64,000 nucleotides of DNA. Source: Cellvibrionaceae bacterium. Its GTDB lineage: Bacteria; Pseudomonadota; Gammaproteobacteria; Pseudomonadales; Cellvibrionaceae. Positions 42,044-50,272 of the stretch are shown here, in pieces. The position numbers and the translations under genes were made by a program. Numbering within the stretch: the stretch's first letter is position 1; every line of letters starts with the position of its first letter. The notes under the pieces are model-generated. The model was given only the letters and a program-made list of their open reading frames with translations, ran no database searches and had not been told where the DNA came from. The stretch spans positions 319,218 through 383,217 of the forward strand of contig JAGKWQ010000004.1 in the NCBI GenBank assembly GCA_021151825.1, given 5' to 3'.

Positions 42044-42721
42044 TTAAATGTCATTGGCCTCAATTTGATAGCCATTTTCCGCTAAAAGTTCACCATCAAG
42101 TTCGGTTTTGCCATTGGTCATTTTTAGTTTTCCCTCGGCAAACCATTTTACGGCTAGGGGATAAATGACGTGCTCTTGCTTCTGCACGCGCTTGGCCAAC
42201 AGACCTGCATCATCGTTACTTAATACTGGAACTCTTGCTTGTACTATCACTGGGCCGCCATCCAGTTCGGCAGTGACAAAGTGCACGCTTACACCATGGT
42301 GGGTTTCGCCGGCATCAATCGCGCGTTGGTGAGTGTGCAGCCCTTGAAACTTGGGGAGCAGGGACGGGTGGATATTCAGCATGCGCCCTAAATAATGTTC
42401 GGTAAACGCCGGGGTTAATATACGCATAAAGCCCGCCAACACGACCAGCCCTGGGGTGTAGGCGTCGATGGTGCGCATCAGTTCGATGTCAAATGCTTCG
42501 CGGCTTGCAAAGTTTTTATGGTCCAGTACTAATGTAGGGATGCCCGCTTTGCTGGCGCGGGTTAAGCCCATAACTTCGGGGCGATTGCTGATAACAGCGG
42601 CGATTTCTATGGGCAAATCGCCACCGGCAACGCCGTCAATCAGGGCTTGCAGATTGCTGCCGCTCCCGGAAATAAGAACTACAACACGCAACTTTACAGC
42701 TTGGGACGCAGCTTGAGACAT
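42044..42721 (-). CDS. purN: Phosphoribosylglycinamide formyltransferase
   Basis: The 225-residue enzyme transfers the formyl group of 10-formyl-THF to GAR in purine synthesis. Motifs: LISGSGSNLQALID (about 15-28), the catalytic N/H/D set in AGFMRILTP and NIHPSLLPKFQGLHTH, and GVSVHFVTAELDGGPVIVQ. It follows purM by three bases, so the two are coupled. The ORF begins with a 9-residue non-conserved leader. Confidence 0.96.
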   Translation of the reverse strand: MSQAASQAVKLRVVVLISGSGSNLQALIDGVAGGDLPIEIAAVISNRPEVMGLTRASKAGIPTLVLDHKNFASREAFDIELMRTIDAYTPGLVVLAGFMRILTPAFTEHYLGRMLNIHPSLLPKFQGLHTHQRAIDAGETHHGVSVHFVTAELDGGPVIVQARVPVLSNDDAGLLAKRVQKQEHVIYPLAVKWFAEGKLKMTNGKTELDGELLAENGYQIEANDI

Positions 42722-42724
42722 CGA

Positions 42725-43780
42725 TTAAAGGCCTTGCAGTTCAACACGGTGTTCATCGTCAACGGCTTTGGCGATATGGCCGATCACAAAAGCGTTTTCG
42801 CCGGCAGCGCGCAGGATGTTCAGCGCGTTGTCTTTTTCGCTGGCAGGGATGGCAATTACCATACCTACACCGCAGTTAAAGGTGCGGTACATTTCGCGGA
42901 TATCCACGTTGCCGCCTTTTTGCAGCCACTGGAAGACCGGTGGGAATGCCCAGCTTTTTGTATCGATTACCGCTTTGCAGCCTTCTGGCAGAACGCGTGG
43001 GATATTTTCAGTCAAGCCGCCGCCGGTGATGTGGGCCAATGCATTAACGTTGGACTCTTTAATCAATTTAAGAACGGATTTTACGTAAATACGGGTTGGT
43101 TCCATCAGTGCATTTGCGAGTGGTTTGCCACCGCAATCCTGATTCAGATCGGCGTTGGTGACCTCGATAATTTTACGGATCAATGAGTAGCCGTTGGAGT
43201 GTGGGCCGCTGGAAGTGAGAGCGATCAGGGTATCGCCTTCCTTTACTTTACTGCCGTCGATAATTTCGGATTTTTCTACTACGCCTACGCAGAAGCCGGC
43301 GAGATCGTAATCTTCGCCTTCGTACATGCCAGGCATTTCGGCAGTTTCGCCGCCTACCAGCGAGCAGCCGGAGAGTTCGCAGCCATCGCCAATGCCGGAA
43401 ACTACAGCAGCAGCTACATCTACATTCAGTTTGCCGGTGGCGTAATAGTCCAGGAAGAACAGTGGCTCGGCGCCAGTTACAACCAGATCATTGACACACA
43501 TAGCGACGAGATCAATCCCGATGGTGTCATGTTTTTGCAGGTTCATTGCCAGGCGCAATTTGGTGCCCACGCCGTCAGTGCCAGACACCAATACTGGCTG
43601 GCGATAGCCCTCGGGAATTTCACACAGGGCTGCAAAGCCGCCCAAACCGGCCATTACCTCGGGGCGACGGGTGCGTTTGGCAACGCTTTTGATGCGTTCT
43701 ACCAATGCATCGCCCGCGTCAATATCAACGCCTGCATCTTTGTAGCTTAAGGATGGGGTAGGGGTTTGGTTTTGGCTCAT
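42725..43780 (-). CDS. purM: Phosphoribosylformylglycinamidine cyclo-ligase
   Basis: The 351-residue AIR synthetase closes the imidazole ring using ATP. Typical segments are SYKDAGVDIDAGDALV, SGTDGVGTKLRLA (about 64-76), DLVVTGAEPLFFLDYYA and AHITGGGLTENIPRVLP. The order purM-purN-DUF3108 is one operon on the - strand, divergent from DUF2066-hda. Antisense frames within it are shadows. Confidence 0.97.
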   Translation of the reverse strand: MSQNQTPTPSLSYKDAGVDIDAGDALVERIKSVAKRTRRPEVMAGLGGFAALCEIPEGYRQPVLVSGTDGVGTKLRLAMNLQKHDTIGIDLVAMCVNDLVVTGAEPLFFLDYYATGKLNVDVAAAVVSGIGDGCELSGCSLVGGETAEMPGMYEGEDYDLAGFCVGVVEKSEIIDGSKVKEGDTLIALTSSGPHSNGYSLIRKIIEVTNADLNQDCGGKPLANALMEPTRIYVKSVLKLIKESNVNALAHITGGGLTENIPRVLPEGCKAVIDTKSWAFPPVFQWLQKGGNVDIREMYRTFNCGVGMVIAIPASEKDNALNILRAAGENAFVIGHIAKAVDDEHRVELQGL

Positions 43781-43831
43781 AAGAAAGGGCTCACAGCTCT
43801 GGCAGTTGGAGTGGTTTAAAAAAAGGCCGCC

Positions 43832-43840
43832 ATTCTAGCA
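43832..43840 (-). promoter_or_regulatory. Extended -10 promoter element for purM
   Basis: Read on the - strand the sequence TGC-TAGAAT gives an extended -10 element about 50 bases before the purM start. No good -35 is visible at 17 bases. Assignment is by motif only. Confidence 0.35.
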
Positions 43841-43941
43841 GCTTATGGCTGCGCAGGGGGAAACTTGCGGGAAATTGCCAAAAATTGTCCTTATGGTTTA
43901 AAGGGAATTGTGATAATCGCCGTCGCCAGTTGGAGCAAGCC

Positions 43942-43950
43942 TGCTACAAT
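43942..43950 (+). promoter_or_regulatory. Extended -10 promoter element for DUF2066-hda
   Basis: TGC-TACAAT (43942-43950) is an extended -10 element about 45 bases before the DUF2066 start. No -35 match at the usual spacing; this is typical for extended -10 promoters. Confidence 0.4.
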
Positions 43951-43994
43951 GCCGGCCTTTCCATGTTGAATGATCACTTAATCAGGGGTTAGCT

Positions 43995-45257
43995 TTGGTG
44001 CGTTCTCTGTTGTTGCGTATGCTGCTGTTAGCCGTTTTACCACTTGCCGGTTGGGTCAATGCCGGGCAAATCGTGGACATTTACCGTGCTGAAATGCTGG
44101 TAAAAAATCAATCAGAAGCAGAACGAAATGCTGCGGCCCGCGCCAGTTTTGGTGAATTGATTGTACGGGTTTCAGGTCAGCGCGCAGCCATCAGCCATCC
44201 GGCCATCCAACAAGCATTGCCGAATGCACAAAATTATCTATTTGGCTTCGCTTACAAATCGACCACTGAAAAAGTCACTGAAGATGGAAAAAGTATTCCC
44301 GCCACCGGTTTGCAATTAAATTTTGAACCGCGGGCCATTGAGAAATTATTGCGCGATGCACAATTGCCGCTGTGGCCGGCAACTCGCCCTAAAATATTGG
44401 TGTGGTTAGTTGCAAAAGGCCCGGCAGGTTTGCGTGCAGTGCCGCAGCCAAATGATTTACAGGCGATGCAAGCGCAAGCCACTTACCGTGGCTTGCCGCT
44501 TGCATTTCCACAACAAGATGGCGAATTAGCAGCGAATGATCTCTGGTCGGTTAACGTAGAAAAAATTAAAGCCGCCTCATTGCGTTACAAAGCAGATGCC
44601 ATTTTGGTGGGGCGATATACTCCGTCTAATTCCGGACCAATCCCTGCTCCTTCAAGCGCAAGTAATGAAGCAATAGATAGTGCAAACGCACCGTTAGGTT
44701 CATTGGGCCCTTGGGTCGGCGATTGGCAATTGCTGCATGCCGGGAACGTCCAGTCGTTCACCGATGAAACACCGGAAGCCGGTGGTTTATTCGCATCGGC
44801 GATTGATCGAGCAGCAGATTATTTTGCTAACCAATATGCGATTACACCCACCAATCAAGGTCCGCAAAATATTGTGCTGCACGTGCGCAATATCACTAGC
44901 TTTGGCGCTTTTAAAGAAGTGCAACGCTATTTGGGGGAGTTGGCGATGGTGCAACGAATGGAGGTGGTAACAGTAAACCCTGAAGGTTTGCTGGTGCGCT
45001 TGACTGCTGAAGGCGATACCAAATTACTGCTCAGTACGCTCGCGCTAGGGCGGCGCCTCGTTCCGGATATGGCAGGTGTAGCTGTAACGAGTGGTTCGTC
45101 TGCGCCTTCTGCTGATATTGATGCGGAAGCGATGGCGGAATTGGATCAGGCGTTGGCCAGTGAACAACAAAATACCGTTCCGCAATCTATTCCAGCTACT
45201 GCTCCTGCCCACGCAGGTACATTGGAAGATCCGTTAATTTTCGTTTGGCAAAAATAG
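43995..45257 (+). CDS. DUF2066 domain secreted protein
   Basis: The 420-residue protein has a signal peptide (about 1-23, LLLRMLLLAVLPLAGWVNA) and a long periplasmic part. The DUF2066 domain starts around VDIYRAEMLVKNQSEAERNAAARASF (in part) and includes YLFGFAYKS and PLWPATRPKILVWLV. A later segment (about 290-350) may be a second fold. Function is not known. It lies directly before hda, an order found in Pseudomonas and relatives, where it is often co-transcribed with hda. The last 60 residues are Ala/Ser/Pro-rich and probably disordered. Confidence 0.9.
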   Translation: MVRSLLLRMLLLAVLPLAGWVNAGQIVDIYRAEMLVKNQSEAERNAAARASFGELIVRVSGQRAAISHPAIQQALPNAQNYLFGFAYKSTTEKVTEDGKSIPATGLQLNFEPRAIEKLLRDAQLPLWPATRPKILVWLVAKGPAGLRAVPQPNDLQAMQAQATYRGLPLAFPQQDGELAANDLWSVNVEKIKAASLRYKADAILVGRYTPSNSGPIPAPSSASNEAIDSANAPLGSLGPWVGDWQLLHAGNVQSFTDETPEAGGLFASAIDRAADYFANQYAITPTNQGPQNIVLHVRNITSFGAFKEVQRYLGELAMVQRMEVVTVNPEGLLVRLTAEGDTKLLLSTLALGRRLVPDMAGVAVTSGSSAPSADIDAEAMAELDQALASEQQNTVPQSIPATAPAHAGTLEDPLIFVWQK

Positions 45258-45275
45258 AGTTTGGCAGAAGTAGTT

Positions 45276-45989
45276 ATGATTAACTTGCCGCAGCAATTAT
45301 CCCTCAGCGTCAATTTAAATGATGACGCGACCTTTGAAAATTTTTACGCCCCGGCGCAAACCCACAACGCGATGGTTGTGCAAGGTTTGCGTGAGCAGCT
45401 TGATGGTAACGGGGAAGCATTTGTTTACTTGTGGGGTGCTCCCGGCTGTGGATTGACCCATCTGTTGCAAGCAGCCTGTCATCAGGCACAAGAGCTGGGC
45501 TTAGCAGCACAGTACCTTCCTTTGCGCGACCTTGTAGGTTATGCGCCCGATGAATTATTTGTCGGACTGGAAGATCTGGATCTTGTTTGCCTGGATTGTT
45601 TACCCAGTATCGCTGGCCGTTCAGATTGGGAGTTGGCGATTTTCAATTTATACAATCGCCTGCGCGAACAAGGCAAACGTTTACTCGTAGCCGCAGAGCA
45701 TAGTCCGCGTGAGTTGGAAATTTCCCTGGAAGATTTACGTTCGCGCTTGCAGTGGGGCATCACTTATCAGGTGCATAGCCTTGGTGATGAAGACAAGCAG
45801 CAAGCATTGCAATTGCGTGCTCGTGCTCGCGGCCTGGAATTGGGGGATGATGTTGCGCAATACATAATCCAGCGCTTGCCGCGTGATACCAATGAACTGT
45901 TTTGGCAATTGCAGCGTTTGGACCATGCTTCGCTGGCTGAACAACGTAAATTGACGATTCCTTTTGTAAAGAAAGTATTAGCAATTTGA
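45276..45989 (+). CDS. hda: DnaA regulatory inactivator Hda
   Basis: The 237-residue protein (ATG 45276; a TTG five codons earlier is less likely) is an AAA+ ATPase like DnaA domain III. It opens with LPQQLSLSVNLNDDATFENF, carrying the QLSL clamp-binding motif. The P-loop is degenerate (GAPGCGLTHL), and a sensor-like LRSRLQWG lies further on. With the DNA-loaded sliding clamp it stimulates DnaA-ATP hydrolysis, preventing re-initiation. It follows DUF2066 by 18 bases. It probably binds ADP. Confidence 0.95.
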   Translation: MINLPQQLSLSVNLNDDATFENFYAPAQTHNAMVVQGLREQLDGNGEAFVYLWGAPGCGLTHLLQAACHQAQELGLAAQYLPLRDLVGYAPDELFVGLEDLDLVCLDCLPSIAGRSDWELAIFNLYNRLREQGKRLLVAAEHSPRELEISLEDLRSRLQWGITYQVHSLGDEDKQQALQLRARARGLELGDDVAQYIIQRLPRDTNELFWQLQRLDHASLAEQRKLTIPFVKKVLAI

Positions 45990-46190
45990 TCCCGTCGGGT
46001 ATCGCACCCACAATTCTCTTCTATCGTGTGACCACTTCCCGTATTTGCGTAAACCGGGGCGACGGATATTTATTCGCGCCTTAGTTTATGCAGATGTTTT
46101 TATCTCTGAAAACAACAACAGCAATAATTACAATCTGGCTGGCACGCAATTTTTTCGCACTTGTTCACCGACACAATAATGGAGAATGCA

Positions 46191-47984
46191 ATGCCTTTTA
46201 TATTCCTGACACGCTCGAATTTAGCTCACATCATTGCAGTAGCTAGCCTTTCCTGTTTTCTTGTTGCTTGTGGCAACAGCGGCGATTCCAATAATTCTTC
46301 AACAGTTGCCAGTGTGGTAAGTTCCAGTACAAATACTGGTTTGATCAAAATAAACCAGCTGGGATTTTTACCCGAGTCCGCAAAATTAGCAGTGGTGCCT
46401 GACGTTGCTGCCAGCACTTTTAAATTACTAAAAGCGGGTACGGATACCGAAGTATTTAGTGGGGCCTTAAGTGCGGCAGCAGCATGGGATGCCTCTGGTG
46501 AAAACGTCAAACTGGCGGATTTTTCCAGCGTAAAAACACCTGGCGATTATCAGCTGCGTGTTGATAGTGTTGCAGACTCACACGTATTTAGCATCGCGCC
46601 TGATGTATATAGCGCATTGAATGCCGCGAGCATTAAAGCATTTTATTTCAATCGCAGCGGCATTGAATTGTTGCCTGAGTTTGCCGGGAAATTTGCGCGG
46701 CCGCTCGGGCATCCCGATACACAAGTATTAATTCATCCCTCTGCAGCGAGTGATGCGCGCCCGGCGGGGGCGATTGTATCCAGCCCCAAAGGTTGGTACG
46801 ACGCTGGCGATTACAATAAATACATTGTGAACTCGGGCATTTCCACTTACACCTTGCTGGCCGCATATGAACATTTTCCGGAAATATTTAACAGCCAGAA
46901 TTTAGTGATTCCCGAGAGTGGCAACGCGTTACCGGATTTACTGGATGAAGCGCTATGGAATCTGGAATGGATGCTGACCATGCAAGACCCGAATGATGGT
47001 GGTGTCTATCACAAACTCACCAACAAAAATTTTGATGGCACGGTGATGCCCGATCAAGCCACCAGCGAGCGTTACCTGGTGCAAAAAACTACCGCTGCTG
47101 CGCTGGATTTTGCGGCGGTAATGGCGACTGCCAGCCGTGTGTTTGCCCCTTATGAAACGCAATTGCCTGGGCTCTCTGCAAAAATGCTGGCAGCGGCGGA
47201 ATCTGCCTGGACTTGGGCGAATACTAACCCCGCTGTTATTTACCAACAGCCTGCCGACGTGTTTACCGGGCAATATGGCGATAAAACATTAGGTGATGAA
47301 TTTGCATGGGCTGCTGCCGAGTTATATATCTCTACCCAAAAAGATGGTTACTACACCGCGTTGAAACCCACCAAAGTATTTAATTCGGTTCCGTCGTGGG
47401 GCGATGTACATGGATTGGCGTGGGTATCTCTGGCGCACCATCGCAATAAGCTCTCGCCCGTTGCTGATCAGGCATTAATTGCCAATCGCATTAACACCCT
47501 TGCCGATAAGTTGATATCAGCGTGGCTGGCATCGCCTTACAAAGTCAGTATGGAGAAAAATGATTTTGTCTGGGGCAGCAATTCCGCTGCGTTAAACCAG
47601 GCGATGATGTTATTACAGGCGTACCGTTTGAATGGCAAGCGCGACTATCTGGATGCCTCCCAATCTTTGCTCGATTACGTGTTGGGGCGCAACGCAACTG
47701 ATACCTCATTTGTAACGGGGTTTGGGGAAAAGTCGACGCTGCATCCGCACCATCGTCCATCAGAAGCGGATGGGATTCCCGAACCCATTCCCGGTTTTAT
47801 CGCCGGTGGTCCGCAGCCGGGCCAGCAGGATAAATCCGATTGCCAGGCTGTTTATCCCTCTAGTGTTGCGGCTAAATCGTATCTGGATAATTACTGCAGT
47901 TATGCCAGTAATGAAATTGCAATTAACTGGAATGCGCCACTGGTATATGTATCAGCCGCGCTCCAGGCATTAACCCCAAAATAG
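46191..47984 (+). CDS. Glycoside hydrolase family 9 cellulase lipoprotein
   Basis: The start is ATG 46191 with GGAG 6 bases upstream, 597 residues. The signal ends in a lipobox LVAC followed by Gly, predicting an outer-membrane lipoprotein. After a short Ser/Asn-rich linker is an Ig-like CelD_N domain (about 45-135, INQLGFLPESAKLAVV), then the GH9 (alpha/alpha)6 catalytic domain. Asp204 and Asp207 are in GWYDAGDYNKY, the HxHR-type loop is STLHPHHRPS, and the general acid Glu575 is in ASNEIAINWNAPLVY. No CBM is present. It would cleave beta-1,4-glucan or cello-oligosaccharides at the cell surface. Confidence 0.93.
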   Translation: MPFIFLTRSNLAHIIAVASLSCFLVACGNSGDSNNSSTVASVVSSSTNTGLIKINQLGFLPESAKLAVVPDVAASTFKLLKAGTDTEVFSGALSAAAAWDASGENVKLADFSSVKTPGDYQLRVDSVADSHVFSIAPDVYSALNAASIKAFYFNRSGIELLPEFAGKFARPLGHPDTQVLIHPSAASDARPAGAIVSSPKGWYDAGDYNKYIVNSGISTYTLLAAYEHFPEIFNSQNLVIPESGNALPDLLDEALWNLEWMLTMQDPNDGGVYHKLTNKNFDGTVMPDQATSERYLVQKTTAAALDFAAVMATASRVFAPYETQLPGLSAKMLAAAESAWTWANTNPAVIYQQPADVFTGQYGDKTLGDEFAWAAAELYISTQKDGYYTALKPTKVFNSVPSWGDVHGLAWVSLAHHRNKLSPVADQALIANRINTLADKLISAWLASPYKVSMEKNDFVWGSNSAALNQAMMLLQAYRLNGKRDYLDASQSLLDYVLGRNATDTSFVTGFGEKSTLHPHHRPSEADGIPEPIPGFIAGGPQPGQQDKSDCQAVYPSSVAAKSYLDNYCSYASNEIAINWNAPLVYVSAALQALTPK

Positions 47985-48015
47985 TTCTCCTTGTTTCATT
48001 GTTGTGCAAGTTATG

Positions 48016-48039
48016 AAGCCAGTGTTTGCTGGCTTTTTT
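48016..48039 (+). terminator. Rho-independent terminator of the GH9 gene
   Basis: AAGCCAG (48016-48022) pairs with CTGGCTT (48029-48035), loop TGTTTG, followed by TTTTTT. It lies 31 bases after the stop. Confidence 0.88.
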
Positions 48040-48154
48040 ATGCCTGAGTAAAAACCCTCATAACGATTCTTTACGTTGCTGCTGGCTTTTGGCCAAACCG
48101 GACTATGCTTTAGGAATTTCAGTCAGGCGTCGCAACGACGGCGAGGGAGCCACT

Positions 48155-50044
48155 ATGAAACTCAACAGTCTGAACACCAAGATGATGTCCATCATCCTGC
48201 TGGTCGTTATCAGTTATGTCATCACCTTATGGGTGCTAAATTCCCAGGCTAGCCATATGCAACATGATCTGGCTGCGGAGTACGCCGAAGAGCTGGCCCA
48301 GCATGAAGCCTTCAGTGTAAAGGGGCGGCTGGAGGTGGCGATGAGTGCGTCACGCAATTTGGCGACTGCATTGGTGGCGCTACGTTTGACCAATCCTGAG
48401 CGTAAAGTAGCGGATGAATTACTGCGTCAATTCCTGCAAAACAATCCGGATTTTTTAGCCGTGTGGACTGCATTTGAACCCAATGCATTTGATGGCAAAG
48501 ATAATAACTTTCGCAACACCAATGCGCACGATACCACTGGCCGTTATGTGCCTTACTGGAATCGTGGCGCGGGCAATCTCGCCGTTGAAGCGTTAGTGGA
48601 TTACGACAAACCCGGTGCTGGTGATTATTATTTACTAGCCAAAAACAGCCGCGAGGAAACGTTGATCGAACCTTATATTTACAGTGTGGGTGGCAAGGAA
48701 ACACTGATCACTACTGTGGCGGTTCCCATTATTTATAACGGTCAAGTGTTGGGTGTAGCGGGTGTGGATATCGCGCTTTCTGATTATCAGGCGCAAGTCA
48801 GTAAAATAAAACCTTACGATATTGGCTACGCCAGTTTGTTATCTCACAGCGGAATTTATGTGGGGGATGGCAATGCAAAAAATGTGGGTGAAAAAATTAC
48901 TGATCCTGATTTATTAAATGCCGTCGATAGTGGAAAAATATTGGGCCGCGATTTATTTGATGATCATCTGCAAGCAAATGCTTATCAGGTTGCAGTACCG
49001 GTTAACGTTGGCAAAACCACGTCACCCTGGTCATTTCGCGTGAGTGTTCCCGCAGAACGAATGATGGAAGATGTGATTGAAATGCGTCGCGTGGCGATTT
49101 TAATTGGTGTGGTCAGCATTTTTATTGTGGCCGCCATTTTAATCTGGTGTATTCGCACCTGGATATTAAATCCTGTTAATAGCGCGCGTGATGCCGCATT
49201 GCGTATGGCAGAAGGGGATTTATCGGTTGCTATCCATGTGCGTGGCAATGATGAAATTGCGCAATTACTCGGCGCTATGAAAACGATGAGTGAAAAGTTG
49301 GTGAATATTATTGCCAATATTCGCCATGCGGCGCAGGAGTTGGTGCAGTCCAGTGAACAGATTGGCAGTACCTCGCAAAGTTTATCGCAAGCGGCAACAC
49401 AACAAGCTGCAACAGTGGAGGAGACCAGCGCTTCGGTAGAAGAAATTTCCGCCGCTGTCGCACAAAATTCCGATAATGCCCAAGCCACTGATTCCATCGC
49501 CAGCCAAAGTGCAAAATCGGCAGCGCAAGGTGGTGACGCAGTGCGTGAAACGGTAGCGGCCATGCGCCAGATTGCGGAAAAAATCAGTTTGGTTGATGAA
49601 ATTGCTTACCAAACTAATTTACTCGCATTAAATGCAGCAATCGAAGCGGGTAGGGCTGGCGAGCATGGGCGCGGTTTTGCGGTAGTAGCCGCAGAGGTTC
49701 GCAAGCTGGCGCAGCGTAGTCAGTTAGCGGCGCAGGACATCGGCGCAGTCGCAGGAAAAAGTGTACAGATGGCGGAGCGTGCCGGTAGTTTGTTAAATGA
49801 GATGTTGCCTTCAATTCGTAAAACGGCAGATCTCGTACAGGAAATCAGCGCAGCATCCAGTGAACAATCCAAAGGGTTGGAGCAAATTAACTCTGCAGTG
49901 AGTCAATTGGCGCAAACCACACAAGTAAACGCCTCGGCTGCTGAAGAGCTGAATAGTACGGCGGAGGAAATGAGTAACCAGGCCGTGCAATTACAAGAAA
50001 TGATGGAATTTTTTGTTATCAATAAAAACGCTTATCAAACCTGA
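48155..50044 (+). CDS. Methyl-accepting chemotaxis protein with dCache sensor domain
   Basis: The start is ATG 48155 (GAGGGAG upstream), 629 residues. TM1 is about residues 8-28 (MMSIILLVVISYVITLWVL), followed by a periplasmic double-Cache sensor (about 40-305; AVWTAFEPNAFDG, YVPYWNRGAG, EPYIYSVGGKETLITTVAVPI, GVAGVDIALSDYQ), TM2 (about 312-335), a HAMP region and the signalling coiled coil. Its hairpin tip is EIAYQTNLLALNAAIEAGRAGEHGRGFAVVAAEVR (in part). It would bind a small ligand, typically an amino or carboxylic acid, and steer motility through CheW/CheA. The ligand is unknown; neighbours degrade cellulose. Confidence 0.92.
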   Translation: MKLNSLNTKMMSIILLVVISYVITLWVLNSQASHMQHDLAAEYAEELAQHEAFSVKGRLEVAMSASRNLATALVALRLTNPERKVADELLRQFLQNNPDFLAVWTAFEPNAFDGKDNNFRNTNAHDTTGRYVPYWNRGAGNLAVEALVDYDKPGAGDYYLLAKNSREETLIEPYIYSVGGKETLITTVAVPIIYNGQVLGVAGVDIALSDYQAQVSKIKPYDIGYASLLSHSGIYVGDGNAKNVGEKITDPDLLNAVDSGKILGRDLFDDHLQANAYQVAVPVNVGKTTSPWSFRVSVPAERMMEDVIEMRRVAILIGVVSIFIVAAILIWCIRTWILNPVNSARDAALRMAEGDLSVAIHVRGNDEIAQLLGAMKTMSEKLVNIIANIRHAAQELVQSSEQIGSTSQSLSQAATQQAATVEETSASVEEISAAVAQNSDNAQATDSIASQSAKSAAQGGDAVRETVAAMRQIAEKISLVDEIAYQTNLLALNAAIEAGRAGEHGRGFAVVAAEVRKLAQRSQLAAQDIGAVAGKSVQMAERAGSLLNEMLPSIRKTADLVQEISAASSEQSKGLEQINSAVSQLAQTTQVNASAAEELNSTAEEMSNQAVQLQEMMEFFVINKNAYQT

Positions 50045-50091
50045 GAAAATTGCTACGGCTACTCCTGATTGAATGTGTATTGATCATCCCC

Positions 50092-50117
50092 AACGCCAGC
50101 TTAATGCTGGCGTTTTT
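50092..50117 (+). terminator. Rho-independent terminator of the chemoreceptor gene
   Basis: A 9-bp perfect stem AACGCCAGC (50092-50100) / GCTGGCGTT (50106-50114), loop TTAAT, with a run of five T. It lies 48 bases after the stop. Confidence 0.93.
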
Positions 50118-50272
50118 ATTGAAGGTTGTTTTTTGCAAAGCAGTTTTTATGTGTGTGGTTTCTTTCTTTTAGTGAAATTTTATTTATGTGAATAGTGCGT
50201 TGGTTTTAGGGATCTAACCGGCGCATTATGAGTCCATATAACACATAAACCGTGAACGCTGAGGGATGTGCC

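Noticed and set aside
42647..43750. Two long + strand open frames (about 180 codons each)
   Set aside because: Both are antisense to purM and purN; purM/purN are unambiguous and no ribosome-binding site or family pattern supports the antisense frames.
48985..49563. 192-codon - strand frame
   Set aside because: Antisense to the chemoreceptor's signalling domain; Ala/Ser/Thr-rich shadow of heptad-repeat codons.
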